Positions 32,870 through 42,337 of a stretch of 64,000 bases of DNA are shown here, one piece after another. The notes under the pieces were generated by a model. The model was not told the DNA's origin. It worked only from the letters and a program-made list of their open reading frames with translations, and ran no database searches. Each line of letters starts with the position of its first letter. Position 1 is the first letter of the stretch. Source of the DNA: Mixta sp031457955 (GTDB lineage: Bacteria > Pseudomonadota > Gammaproteobacteria > Enterobacterales > Enterobacteriaceae); NCBI RefSeq assembly GCF_031457955.1, contig NZ_JAVDXN010000005.1:62001-126000 (forward strand), given 5' to 3'. A program made the translations under genes and the position numbers.

Positions 32870-33859
32870 TTATTGCGGCTGTAAAATCGCCTGAAGCTGT
32901 TGCTCGCTTAAGCTAATGCCGAAGAAGTCGAGGTAAAACCGTCGCGTCTCCTGTTGCATATCAATATCCTGAAAGCGCTGCGGATAAAGCGTTTTCGCCA
33001 GCCACAAAAACTGCAATGCCTCCTCGCTGGTCTCCCGGCACCACCAGAACAGCCCTTTGGGATTCACATAAACGCGCTGTTTTTGCACCGCCGCGATCCC
33101 CTGCCACTGTGCAGAGCTGCGGATCATCTCAGCGTCACGCCGATTCATCGCCACAATCACATCGGGATTGGCCTGCGCTATTTTCTCCAGCGGCACTTCG
33201 CCCGCGCTGTTTTTCTCTTTGCTAAACCACTCGGCCGCTACGTTGCGTGCGCCTGCTAAATCCATCCAGTCCTGATTCAGCGAAGGCCGCCCGCTGGTGG
33301 TCAGCGCGCTGCCCATACTGTGGTAAACCTTAAGCCGCTGGCTTGCCGGTAGATCGCTAAGGCGCGCCTGTACCCGCGCCACATTGCGCTGAAAATAGCG
33401 TTGGTAGCGCTGCGCCACCTGTTCAGCATCCGGTCCCAGCGCCTGACCGCTGAGCGTAACGCGATCCACCAGCGCCTGCATTGAATTGGCGCGCAGCGCC
33501 AGCACCTTGATTCCCGCCTGTTGCAGCATGTCGGTCTGCGTCATCGCCATACTTTCCGGCAAAAACAGCAGCTGGGTACGCAAGGCGATAATCTGTTCTG
33601 GATTGATCTCATGGCCGCTGGTGACGCCAATCACCGGCACGCGATCGATCGAGGGATAGATCTGGCGGAACAGCGGGATACGTTTGGCGACCGCTGAGGT
33701 GCCAACAATATTCTCACTGTAGCCCAGCATGGCGATAATGGTGTTCTGCGCGGGCCACGGCGTGGCGACGCGAATATCACGATGCCCCGCCGGTGCGGCA
33801 AACAGCAGCGACGGCACCAGCAGGCAGGCGAGCAGGGCGGTGGGAAGGCGGTTTCTCAT
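32870..33859 (-). CDS. periplasmic binding protein, iron-chelate type
   Basis: 329 residues with a Sec signal peptide (MRNRLPTALLACLLVPSLLFAAPAG). Class III helical-hinge binding fold (FecB/BtuF-like): VATPWPAQNTIIAMLGY, NPEQIIALRTQLLFLP, VYHSMGSALTTSGRPSLNQDWMDLAGA, ANPDVIVAMNRRDAEM. It lies 32 bp downstream of the siderophore receptor gene and is likely its periplasmic partner; the locus has a second, lipoprotein binding protein, so the two may serve different chelates. Confidence 0.8.
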   Translation of the reverse strand: MRNRLPTALLACLLVPSLLFAAPAGHRDIRVATPWPAQNTIIAMLGYSENIVGTSAVAKRIPLFRQIYPSIDRVPVIGVTSGHEINPEQIIALRTQLLFLPESMAMTQTDMLQQAGIKVLALRANSMQALVDRVTLSGQALGPDAEQVAQRYQRYFQRNVARVQARLSDLPASQRLKVYHSMGSALTTSGRPSLNQDWMDLAGARNVAAEWFSKEKNSAGEVPLEKIAQANPDVIVAMNRRDAEMIRSSAQWQGIAAVQKQRVYVNPKGLFWWCRETSEEALQFLWLAKTLYPQRFQDIDMQQETRRFYLDFFGISLSEQQLQAILQPQ

Positions 33860-33891
33860 TCATTTTCGGCGCGCCAGGCACGCCGCTCCGG

Positions 33892-36057
33892 TTAAAAATC
33901 GAAGGTTACCGAGGCGCGAACTTCACGCCCGGCTCCCGGAAACGCGCTCGATGCGCCGCCGTTGCCATCGCTATTGGTGGCAAAAATAGAAGCCCAGTAG
34001 CGCTCATTAGTGACGTTATTCACTGCGATACGGAAGGTGGTCGGCAGCCGATCAATTTTCGTGCTGTAGCGCGCGCCGAGATCGAGCGTGGTATAGCTGC
34101 CAGCCCAGCTGGTATTGGTGGCGTTAGCGGCGCGGCGGCCGGTGTAATGCACATTGGCGCTGTAAACCAGCTGCGGCGTGGAGGGGAAATTATATTCCAT
34201 CAGCAGATTCGCCTGGGTTTTCGGCACGCCTACCACGCGCTTATCGCTGGTGTTGGCGGAGGCGGTTTTCTTCAGCTGTGGATCGAGGAAGGTGACGCCG
34301 CTGTAGATATTCAGCCCCTGCCAGAGCTGGCCAGTCGCCGTGAACTCCAGGCCGTTATTTACCTGTTCACCCTGCTCCTTGTAAATCATGTCGCTGGGGT
34401 CGACCCAGGCAAACGGCCGTTTCAGGCGGAACAGCGCCGCGCCGAGGTTCATTGCGCCCAGGTCCGCTTTTAGTCCCAGCTCATACTGTTTGCTGCGGTA
34501 GGGATCGAGCGTCTGACCCTCATTTTTAACCCCTGCATTCGTCGGCGCAGTGCCGCCCTGTTCCAGCGAATCGGCGTAGCTGATGTATGTCATTAGCGTT
34601 GGGGTGATGTGATACATCAGCGCCACGTTCGGGCTGAAGCCGTTTTTGTTAATCTGACGGGTTTTATTATGCTGTTTATCGAAACTTTGCGCTTCCAGCC
34701 AGCTCTGGCTGAGGTAGAACATCGCCGACCACTGCGGGTTAAAGGTCAGAGTGTCGCCGACCGTGATGCTCTGCTGGCTGTTAACGCTGGATTTATAACG
34801 CGCGCCATGTTTATTGATTTTGCCATTGCCCGGTTCGTGTAGCGCCGAAGGATGATTAATCGAGGTGTTGCCGAATTCATAATCGGTAGCGCTGTTTTTC
34901 GCGCCGTAGATTGACCAGACATAGCCGCTGGTGGCGAAAGAGAGATCGTGCCCGATGCTGCCGCTATCCAGATGACCGTTCAGCACCAGGCTATTGCTCA
35001 GCACGCGGAAACGGCCTGCGGCGCCGGAGTCGCTGATGGAACGGTTAAGCGTGCCGTTATTATCCACCAGGCTGTTCGAAAGCGATCGCATGGCGCGATC
35101 CGCCTGTTGCCAGCCCACGCCAGCGGTTAATGACCAGTCCGGATTAAAGTAGTGAATCAGGCGGGTACTGAGCGTATCGGTGGTTAAATCATTGCCCGCG
35201 GTGGGCAGGGCGAAGTTTTTATTTTTGGGGTCCGGCGCGGAAGGTAGCTTAATGTTTGGCCCGTAGCTGAAACCGCCCACATAGCCTTTCTGCAAAAATT
35301 CATAATGGCTGGCATTCAGCTGTAGCTGGGTGCCGGGCCGAATATTCCAGTCCAGCGCCAGCGAGACCAGCCTGCGGCGCAGCGTACTGTCGTCCACGCT
35401 GCCTTCGCCATCCTCATCCAGCAAGTTGAGGCGATAGCCGAAACGGTCATCCTGATCAAGATGGCCGCCTAAATCGATATGGCCGCTATAAGCGTTGCGG
35501 CTTTGGTAGCCGAGCGTCACGCGGTGCAGCGGCTCGGCGGTGGGGCGTTTGGCGACAAAGTTAAACTGTCCGGCCGGGCTGGCGGGGCCGTAGAGCGCGC
35601 CGGTCAGGCTGTTCAGCACATCCAGCCGCTCCAGCATCTCTACCGGAAAGGCGGTGGTGGCGACAATATTCAGTCCGTCGAGTCGGCTGTTTGCGACCAC
35701 GCTACCCTGCATGCCACGGCTTTGTGGACGCCCAACGTCCATGCCGCCGCGCGCCTGCATCTGCGTATCGGGCGCATACTTCAGCAGCTCGCTGACGCTT
35801 TTCGCCTGCTGATTCTGCATCATCTGCTGCGTAACGGTATTGCTGGAGTAGGGGGTATCCACCCAGCTTTTATTACCCAGCGGCCCGACATCCAGCTCAG
35901 AGGTTACAAATCCCGCGCCGGAGGGATTGGGGGAGGGCGAAGCTGTTGCGCTTACCACCATCTGTTGTTTATCGGTTTTAGAATGGGTCGCGTCGGTTGC
36001 GGCTAAGGCGGCCCCTGGTAAAGCCAGCAATAGAGCGGCAAAAGAGGAGTTGTTCAT
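33892..36057 (-). CDS. TonB-dependent siderophore receptor
   Basis: 721 residues. Signal peptide (ALLLALPGAALA), a TonB box-like KQQMVVSA, plug domain (SVSELLKYAPDTQMQARGG, GRPQSRGMQGSVVANSRLDGLN, LTGALYGPASPAGQFNFVAKRP) and a 22-strand barrel ending in VTFDF with terminal phenylalanine. Outer-membrane ferric-siderophore receptor; ligand unknown. The 141-bp gap to the upstream ATPase gene contains GC-rich inverted repeats and TATAAA-N2-TTTATA but no convincing Fur box. Confidence 0.88.
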   Translation of the reverse strand: MNNSSFAALLLALPGAALAATDATHSKTDKQQMVVSATASPSPNPSGAGFVTSELDVGPLGNKSWVDTPYSSNTVTQQMMQNQQAKSVSELLKYAPDTQMQARGGMDVGRPQSRGMQGSVVANSRLDGLNIVATTAFPVEMLERLDVLNSLTGALYGPASPAGQFNFVAKRPTAEPLHRVTLGYQSRNAYSGHIDLGGHLDQDDRFGYRLNLLDEDGEGSVDDSTLRRRLVSLALDWNIRPGTQLQLNASHYEFLQKGYVGGFSYGPNIKLPSAPDPKNKNFALPTAGNDLTTDTLSTRLIHYFNPDWSLTAGVGWQQADRAMRSLSNSLVDNNGTLNRSISDSGAAGRFRVLSNSLVLNGHLDSGSIGHDLSFATSGYVWSIYGAKNSATDYEFGNTSINHPSALHEPGNGKINKHGARYKSSVNSQQSITVGDTLTFNPQWSAMFYLSQSWLEAQSFDKQHNKTRQINKNGFSPNVALMYHITPTLMTYISYADSLEQGGTAPTNAGVKNEGQTLDPYRSKQYELGLKADLGAMNLGAALFRLKRPFAWVDPSDMIYKEQGEQVNNGLEFTATGQLWQGLNIYSGVTFLDPQLKKTASANTSDKRVVGVPKTQANLLMEYNFPSTPQLVYSANVHYTGRRAANATNTSWAGSYTTLDLGARYSTKIDRLPTTFRIAVNNVTNERYWASIFATNSDGNGGASSAFPGAGREVRASVTFDF

Positions 36058-36198
36058 TATCTGCTCATCGTCATATAAACATTTATATTACGATGGCGGA
36101 AGGTAGCACCTTTTGATTTTTATCACAATTTATCAGGCGCAGCCGGACATAACCCCTGGCGAGCTGCGCCCGCAGGCTACGGGCGCAATAAAGAGGAA

Positions 36199-36957
36199 TT
36201 AACGATAGTAGATAGCGATATGCTGGCCGTGCAGGGTTTCAATACGTACCTGAGTGTCAAAAATCGCCTCAATAATTTCCGGGCGCATAATCTCCTGTGG
36301 CGTGCCGCGATACAGTACCTCGCCCTGTTTCATGGCAATAATATGGTCGGAATAGGCCGAGGCGAAATTAATGTCATGAATCACCAGAATAATGGTTTTA
36401 TGCAGCTCATCCGCCGCGCGGCGCAGCTGTTTCATCATCGCTACGCTGTGCTTCATATCCAGATTATTCAGCGGCTCATCCAGCAGCACATAATCGGTAT
36501 CCTGACACAACACCATCGCCACGCAGGCGCGCTGCCGCTGACCGCCTGAAAGCTGATCCAGATAACGGTCTTTTAGCGGCAGTAAATCCAGAAACGCCAT
36601 CGCCGTCACGATATGCTGGCGATCCTCTGCGGTTAAGCGCCCTTTGGACCACGGATAGCGGCCAAAGCCGACTAAATCTTCCACCGTCAGGCGGCTGGTA
36701 AAATGGTTTTCCTGACGCAGTACCGACAGCACTTTCGCCATCTGCTCGTCGGGCGTTTTCGCTACTTCCAGGCCGTTAACCCATACGCTGCCGCTGTCTG
36801 CCGTTAGCAGCCGACTAACTACCGACAGCAGCGTGGATTTGCCCGCGCCGTTCGCGCCAATAATCGAGGTAATACCGCCCGCGGGGATGGTTTCGCTGAT
36901 GCGGTCCAACACTTTACTGTTTTGATAGCTTTTACAAATCTCTTTAACTTCAATCAC
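36199..36957 (-). CDS. iron-chelate ABC transporter ATPase
   Basis: 252 residues of the FecE/CeuD/VctC type. Walker A GANGAGKST, Q-loop LRQENHF, signature LSGGQRQRA, Walker B YVLLDEP, switch VIHD. Overlaps the upstream permease stop by 4 bp. Energises siderophore import with the two permeases. Confidence 0.9.
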   Translation of the reverse strand: MIEVKEICKSYQNSKVLDRISETIPAGGITSIIGANGAGKSTLLSVVSRLLTADSGSVWVNGLEVAKTPDEQMAKVLSVLRQENHFTSRLTVEDLVGFGRYPWSKGRLTAEDRQHIVTAMAFLDLLPLKDRYLDQLSGGQRQRACVAMVLCQDTDYVLLDEPLNNLDMKHSVAMMKQLRRAADELHKTIILVIHDINFASAYSDHIIAMKQGEVLYRGTPQEIMRPEIIEAIFDTQVRIETLHGQHIAIYYR

Positions 36958-37958
36958 ACCGCAGCCTTTTTAATCAAAAACCAGAGGAACAGCGCGCCGC
37001 CGACAAACTCAATCACCACCGAAAGCGAACCGGCCATATGCAGCACCCGCTCCAGAATAACCTGACCGCCCACCAGCGTAATGATGCCGGTCAGCACTAC
37101 GCCAGGCAGCAGATAGTGATGGCGATGCGAACCAATCAGCTGATAGCTCAGGTTCGCCACCAGCAGGCCGAAAAAGGTCAACGGCCCGACCAGCGCGGTC
37201 GAGAGCGCTACCAGCAGTGAAACCAGCAGCAGAATCAACGTTACGCGCCGACGCCACGCCACGCCAAGTCCAATCGACATATCACGTCCCAGCGCAATCA
37301 CATCCAGGCTGTGACGCATGCGCCACACCACCAGCGCCACCGCCAGCACCACCACGGCGGCAATTGCGATGATCTCCGGTGCTGCGCGGGTAAAGGTGGC
37401 GAAAATGCGGCTCTGTAAAATGGCGAATTCGCCCGGCTCCAGCAGCCGCTGCAGCAGCCCGGAAACGCTGCGGAATAGCGTGCCGCACACCAGCCCCACC
37501 AGCAGCACCATATGTAAGTTGACGCCGATGCGGCCCAGCAGCCAGCGGTAAAGGAAGGTGGAAAACAGCACCAGCAGCGCCGCTTCGCAGATAAACTGCC
37601 CAACGCTGCCCAGCATTTTCAGGCCGTTAGCATCAATAAAGAAGATCAGCACCGTCTGGATCAGAATAAACAGCGTCTCCAGCCCCATGACCGAAGGGGT
37701 CAAAATGCGGTTATTGGTGACGGTTTGAAACAGCAGCGTCGCGATCCCGGAGGCAAAGGCCACCAGCAGCATGGTGGCGAGTATCAAACCGCGATGCTGC
37801 AGAATATAGCCAATGTTGCCGCTGAGATTGATGGTCATAAACAGCACCATCGAGAGCAGCGCCAGCGCGCTTAACCCCAGCAGCCGTTTGGCTGGCGTGG
37901 CAAAGCAGAGGCGAAACGAACGCCGCGCCGGACGGCGTACGGAACTGTCAAGCTGCAT
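36954..37958 (-). CDS. iron-chelate ABC transporter permease 2
   Basis: 334 residues, FecCD family, 8-10 membrane segments (LLGLSALALLSMVLFM; TPSVMGLETLFILIQT; LALVVWRMRHSLDVIALGRDMSIGLGV; GPLTFFGLLVANLSYQL). Overlaps permease 1 by 11 bp and the ATPase by 4 bp. Resembles the second permease of VctDG/CeuBC-like systems. Confidence 0.88.
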   Translation of the reverse strand: MQLDSSVRRPARRSFRLCFATPAKRLLGLSALALLSMVLFMTINLSGNIGYILQHRGLILATMLLVAFASGIATLLFQTVTNNRILTPSVMGLETLFILIQTVLIFFIDANGLKMLGSVGQFICEAALLVLFSTFLYRWLLGRIGVNLHMVLLVGLVCGTLFRSVSGLLQRLLEPGEFAILQSRIFATFTRAAPEIIAIAAVVVLAVALVVWRMRHSLDVIALGRDMSIGLGVAWRRRVTLILLLVSLLVALSTALVGPLTFFGLLVANLSYQLIGSHRHHYLLPGVVLTGIITLVGGQVILERVLHMAGSLSVVIEFVGGALFLWFLIKKAAV

Positions 37959-38907
37959 AGCGGCGGCTCCTTAGAATCAATACCAGGAAAATCACCGCGC
38001 CCAGGCAACCCAGGATCACGCTGACCGGAATCTCCCACGGGAAACTGATGAGTCGACCAATAATATCGCACAGCACCACTAGCCCGCCGCCACACAGCGC
38101 CACCCAGGGAATGGTGCGGCGCAGGTTATCACCGATAGCCATGCTGACCACATTCGGGACGATCAGCCCAAGGAAAGGCAGCACGCCCACCACCACGATC
38201 ACCACGCCGCTTATCAGCGCGATAATCGCCATGCCGAGAAACACCACCTGGCGATAATTTAGCCCGACGTTCACTGCGAACTCACGGCCCATGCCCGCCA
38301 CGGTAAAGCGATCGGCGATGATACAGGCCAACAGGGTTAACAAGCCGGTCAGCCAGAGTAGCTCATAGCGGCCCTGCAAAACGCCGGAGAAGTCGCCCGA
38401 TTCCCAACTGCCCAGTGACTGCAACAGATCAAACTCCATCGCCAGGAAGGTGGTGACCGCGCTGAAAATCGCCCCGAGCATAATGCCGGTGAGCGGCACC
38501 ATCAGCGGCGTTTTGATACGCATCCGCTGCAATACCAGCAGAAACAGCCCGGTGCCCAGCAGCGCAAACAGCGTGGCAACGCCCATTTTGACCATCACCG
38601 GCGCAGCAGGATTCACGATCATCACCAGCAGCAGGCCCAAACTGGCAGACTGCGTAGTGCCTGCGATAGAAGGCTCAACGAAACGGTTCTGCGTCAGCAT
38701 TTGCATAATCAACCCGGCCACGCTCACCGCGCTGCCCGCCAGCAGCAGAGCAAGCGTACGCGGCACGCGGCTGAGGAAGAAAACGTCGCGCACTTCCGCA
38801 TCACTCCACAGCCGGGAGAAGGTAACGGGGCTGACGCCGACAAACAGACTCCAGGTCATCAGGCCCAGTAACACTACCAGGCCCGCTACAAAGCTGAAAC
38901 TCTTCAT
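37948..38907 (-). CDS. iron-chelate ABC transporter permease 1
   Basis: 319 residues, FecCD family: VFFLSRVPRTLALLLAGSAVSVAGLIMQ and NRFVEPSIAGTTQSASLG are the family N-terminal motifs, GVLPFLGLIVPNVVSM the coupling region. Inner membrane, 9-10 segments. 11 bp separate it from the lipoprotein gene upstream. Confidence 0.88.
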   Translation of the reverse strand: MKSFSFVAGLVVLLGLMTWSLFVGVSPVTFSRLWSDAEVRDVFFLSRVPRTLALLLAGSAVSVAGLIMQMLTQNRFVEPSIAGTTQSASLGLLLVMIVNPAAPVMVKMGVATLFALLGTGLFLLVLQRMRIKTPLMVPLTGIMLGAIFSAVTTFLAMEFDLLQSLGSWESGDFSGVLQGRYELLWLTGLLTLLACIIADRFTVAGMGREFAVNVGLNYRQVVFLGMAIIALISGVVIVVVGVLPFLGLIVPNVVSMAIGDNLRRTIPWVALCGGGLVVLCDIIGRLISFPWEIPVSVILGCLGAVIFLVLILRSRRYAA

Positions 38908-38918
38908 TACGTCAATGA

Positions 38919-39989
38919 TTACTCGCTTTTAGCACTGTCCGTGACGCCGTCAGCGGCAGCGTTATCGCCGTCTGTTTCAGCGTCGGCGCTTTCGGCTTCA
39001 GCATCGGCGCTGGCCATGGCGGCGTTGGCGCTTTTTTCTGACGCGCTGGCATCATCCAGTACGGTATTGATATTTTCGATCAGGCGCGTGTAGCTCTGAA
39101 TACCGCCAGCGATATAGAGGGATGCGGAATCGAGATAGACGATATGTTTGTTCTGCCAGGCTTTGGTTTTATGAATCAGCGCGTTATCCAGCACCTGCTG
39201 AGCAGAGGAGCCTTCGGCGCGACCAATGGCGCTATCGCGATCCAGCACAAACAGCCAGTCAGGATCGGTATTCATAATAAATTCAGAGGTCACCACGTTG
39301 CCGTGTTTGCCCGCCTGGGAGAAGGTTGCCGCAGGCTTAAAGCCCAGCTCATCAAAGATAAAGCCAAAGCGGGAGCCTGGCGCATAGGCAGACATTTTAC
39401 CGCCGCTGACCATGATCACCATCGCATTACCGGCATGTTCAGATTTTTCGCGCAGCGCGGCGATATGCGCAGTAAAGGCATCGGTCAGCGTTTTGGCTTG
39501 CTGCTGTTTATTAAAGATTTCGCCCAGCTGTTCCACGCGTTGCGTCAGGCTCTGCGTAAACTGTTTCGGATCGACGTCCAGCGCGATGGTCGGCGCGATA
39601 GCGCTGAGTTTATCGTAAGCGTCATGGGCGCGGCCGCCTGCGATAATCAGGTCAGGTTTGGCGTTGCTGATCGCCTCGTAATCCGGCTCGAACAGCGTTC
39701 CGGCATTCAGGTAAGCGTCGCCCTGATATTTCGACAGGAAAGCGGGCAGATGCGCGCTGTTTTTCGGCACGCCAGCAACCGGGATCTGTAAGGCATCAAT
39801 GTTATCCAGCGTCGAAGGATTCAGCACAATCACTTTCTGTGGCGGCTGAGCGACCTCGGTGGTGCCCTGCGCGTGTTCAATTTTAATGGTTTTGGCTGAA
39901 GCGGAGGCTTGCGCGTTAGTGTCATCACATCCGGTGAGTGCTAAGGCTGAAGCCAGAATCGTAGTGGTAAAGAGGGCAGATAAACGCAT
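38919..39989 (-). CDS. siderophore-binding lipoprotein with acidic tail
   Basis: 356 residues from ATG 39989 (AGGAGAG before it; an upstream in-frame ATG is unsupported). Lipobox LALTGC, then a FatB/VctP/CeuE-like class III binding fold (QKVIVLNPSTLDNIDALQIPVAG; EAISNAKPDLIIAGGRA; RVEQLGEIFNKQQQA; DWLFVLDRDSAIG). The last 45 residues are an Ala/Asp/Glu/Ser low-complexity tail (ADAEAESADAETDGDN) that is not part of the fold. First gene of the uptake operon, behind a Fur-like box. Confidence 0.85.
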   Translation of the reverse strand: MRLSALFTTTILASALALTGCDDTNAQASASAKTIKIEHAQGTTEVAQPPQKVIVLNPSTLDNIDALQIPVAGVPKNSAHLPAFLSKYQGDAYLNAGTLFEPDYEAISNAKPDLIIAGGRAHDAYDKLSAIAPTIALDVDPKQFTQSLTQRVEQLGEIFNKQQQAKTLTDAFTAHIAALREKSEHAGNAMVIMVSGGKMSAYAPGSRFGFIFDELGFKPAATFSQAGKHGNVVTSEFIMNTDPDWLFVLDRDSAIGRAEGSSAQQVLDNALIHKTKAWQNKHIVYLDSASLYIAGGIQSYTRLIENINTVLDDASASEKSANAAMASADAEAESADAETDGDNAAADGVTDSAKSE

Positions 39990-40028
39990 TTTCTCTCCTG
40001 AAAATGTTAACAGAAAAAAGTAACTGTT

Positions 40029-40047
40029 AATGCATATGATTCGCATT
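40029..40047. promoter_or_regulatory. Fur-like box
   Basis: AATGCATATGATTCGCATT resembles the 19-bp Fur box; the 7-1-7 core TGCATAT-G-ATTCGCA keeps most positions of TGATAAT-N-ATTATCA. It lies 40-58 bp upstream of the binding-lipoprotein start. Fur repression of the operon by iron is expected. Confidence 0.55.
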
Positions 40048-40654
40048 CATGATGCTGCGCCCGAATCATACCGCCGTCTCGTCCGCTTGAACAGTATTCT
40101 GTCCGGTTTTCATTGCAAGAAATGCTGGCAGGATCGGGCAAGGTCAGGGCGGGTAGAAATCGTTAATCGGGTAATAATTGCTTGTTTTGCATGGTTTTTA
40201 ATGGATAAGGTAAAAAATGCCGATGTGTAACCGGCGTAAAATAGTGGAGATTTTATGAAGATTTCTGCGCTGACGTTTCTCAGGCGATAATTTGCGGTAC
40301 TCTTTACTGCCAGAAACAAGCGTATACACTTTTTCAGGCGTCGTTGCCTGAAAAATATCCGCTCTTTTTCCCAGCTGAAAAACTAATGCAAATAGTTTAG
40401 CTGCAACACTATTTCATCGGCGGAATATACATAGTAGTTATTATTTAGCTAACGTTAATTTCGCTTACTGGCATAAATACGTTACGCCACGCCACTAAAT
40501 AAGTCGGTAATTTGAGTTAATAAAATAATAATCCTTTCAATAAGCCAAATAATTAAAGCATTGTCTTTTTTTCGACCCGCGATGAAACTTTAATTGTTTA
40601 GCTGTTATTCTGTGCGCCATCAAAAATAAGATTAATCTCATTCAACACTCTTTC
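40048..40654. other. AT-rich non-coding region before cdiB
   Basis: About 600 bp without a supported gene. It contains an SD-led 11-codon ORF (40255-40290, MKISALTFLRR) and a hairpin TTTTTCAGGC-GTCGTT-GCCTGAAAAA (40330-40355), which looks like a bidirectional terminator but has no long gene on its left. The last 270 bp before cdiB are strongly AT-rich, as expected for an H-NS-silenced promoter of an accessory locus. Confidence 0.5.
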
Positions 40655-42325
40655 ATGATGATGGCACAGGCAAGGAAAATAGTGGCGCTGGCCGCCGCGC
40701 TGATAATGTTTAACGCCCACGGGGCGCCGCTTTCGCCTGCGGATCGTAATCAGGCAGAGTTTGAACAGCAGCAACGGCTACAGCAAAACCAACAGCAGCG
40801 CGAAGAGTTACAGCGCAGCGCCGACACGCATTTACCCGCCAACACCGCGCCCCAGCCTGCACCGGGCGGCTGCATCACTATTCAGCAAATCATTATTGAA
40901 CAGGCCACGCTGCTGAGCGAAAAAGAGCAACAGCGGCTGACCGCGCCTTATTCCGGTCGCTGCCTGGGCATGCCGCAAATTAATCAGCTGATTCGCGCTA
41001 TTTCCCAGTGGTATATCAGCCGGGGCTATATTACCAGCCGCGCCTTTATTACGGAACAAAACCTCGCCAGCGGTCAGCTGCATATTAGCGTGCTGGAAGG
41101 GAAGTTACAGGCCATTCGTCTGGACGGCGCGAATGCGCGCCAACTGCGCATGGCATTTCCCGGTCTGGTCGGCAAGCTGCTTAATCTGCGTGATATTGAG
41201 CAGGGCATGGAGCAAATTAACCGGCTGCGTATCACGCCGGTACAGATTGAAATATTGCCGGGCGATAATCCCGGCGATTCGATTGTTAATTTAACCGCCA
41301 CGCCGGAATTTCCGCTCACCGCCTCGCTGGGCTTCGATAATAGCGGACAAAAAAGCACCGGCGTGGGCCAGCTTAATGGCTCGCTGACCGCCAACAACCC
41401 GCTGGGCCTGGCGGATAAATGGTTTATCAGCGGCGGGCGCAGCAGCGCCTTCTCGCATGCTCGCGATGCGCAAAACTTTCAGGCGGGCGTCAGCGTGCCT
41501 TACGGCTACGGCCTGCTGGATTACAGCTACAGCTGGAGCGACTACCGCAGCACCATTAATAACAACGGCTTTAACTGGCTCTCGCACGGCGATAGCCAGG
41601 CGCATCGTCTTACCGGCTCCTGGGTGATGTTTCGCAACGGTGAAATCAAAACCGGCCTGATGGCGGGCCTGAGCCAGCGCAGCAGCCATAACTGGCTGAA
41701 CGACACCTTATTGCGCAGCAGCAGCCGTCGCCTGACCAGCATCCAGCTCGGCATTAACCATACGCAAAAAATCGCAGGCGGCGTCGGCACCGTCAATCCC
41801 ACCTTCAGCCGCGGCATGCCCTGGTTCGAGGCGGAACACGACAGCGGCAAACGCGGGGATCTGCCGAAGGCGCAGTTTCGCAAATGGAGCCTGAACGCCA
41901 GCTTCCAGCGCCCGCTGACTCAGGAGCTCTGGTGGCTGACCAGCGCCTACGGACAGTGGTCGCCTGACCGGCTCTACGGCAGCGAACGCCTGACGCTGGG
42001 CGGTGAAAGCTCGGTGCGCGGTTTCAAAGAGCAATATCTTTCCGGCGACAACGGCGGCTACTGGCGTAACGAACTCAACTATCGCCTGTTCACGCTGCCT
42101 TATCTCGGCGACGTAAGCAGCACGCTGGCGCTGGACGGCGGCTGGCTGCAAAAGGATGCCCAGGATCGCTGGGCCTCCGGCACGCTGTGGGGCGGCGCGG
42201 TCGGGCTCGGCAGCCGCAATCGTTATGTTTCCACCCAGTTCACGCTTGGCGTTCCGCTGAGCTATCCCGACTGGCTGGCACCGGATCATCTCACCATTAA
42301 CTATCAGGTCGCGTTGGCTTTTTAA
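40655..42325 (+). CDS. cdiB: CdiB/ShlB-type outer-membrane transporter
   Basis: 556 residues, two-partner-secretion TpsB family (ShlB/HecB/CdiB). Signal peptide (MMMAQARKIVALAAALIMFNAHGA), a glutamine-rich linker helix (residues about 35-55), POTRA domains (GGCITIQQIIIEQATLLS; INQLIRAISQWYISRGYITSRAFI), then a 16-strand barrel with the VRGF motif in loop 6 near residue 454 and a terminal phenylalanine. Exports CdiA encoded 12 bp downstream. The start is uncertain among three consecutive ATGs (40655/40658/40661); no good Shine-Dalgarno is visible. Confidence 0.9.
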   Translation: MMMAQARKIVALAAALIMFNAHGAPLSPADRNQAEFEQQQRLQQNQQQREELQRSADTHLPANTAPQPAPGGCITIQQIIIEQATLLSEKEQQRLTAPYSGRCLGMPQINQLIRAISQWYISRGYITSRAFITEQNLASGQLHISVLEGKLQAIRLDGANARQLRMAFPGLVGKLLNLRDIEQGMEQINRLRITPVQIEILPGDNPGDSIVNLTATPEFPLTASLGFDNSGQKSTGVGQLNGSLTANNPLGLADKWFISGGRSSAFSHARDAQNFQAGVSVPYGYGLLDYSYSWSDYRSTINNNGFNWLSHGDSQAHRLTGSWVMFRNGEIKTGLMAGLSQRSSHNWLNDTLLRSSSRRLTSIQLGINHTQKIAGGVGTVNPTFSRGMPWFEAEHDSGKRGDLPKAQFRKWSLNASFQRPLTQELWWLTSAYGQWSPDRLYGSERLTLGGESSVRGFKEQYLSGDNGGYWRNELNYRLFTLPYLGDVSSTLALDGGWLQKDAQDRWASGTLWGGAVGLGSRNRYVSTQFTLGVPLSYPDWLAPDHLTINYQVALAF

Positions 42326-42337
42326 GAGGCAAAGATT

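Noticed and set aside
36070..36120. TATAAA-N2-TTTATA dyad upstream of the TonB-dependent receptor as a Fur box
   Set aside because: It lacks the GATAAT-type hexamers; only an AT-rich dyad, more likely promoter sequence.
40030..40230. 66-codon frame starting in the Fur-like box
   Set aside because: The start lies inside the regulatory site, no SD, no similarity.
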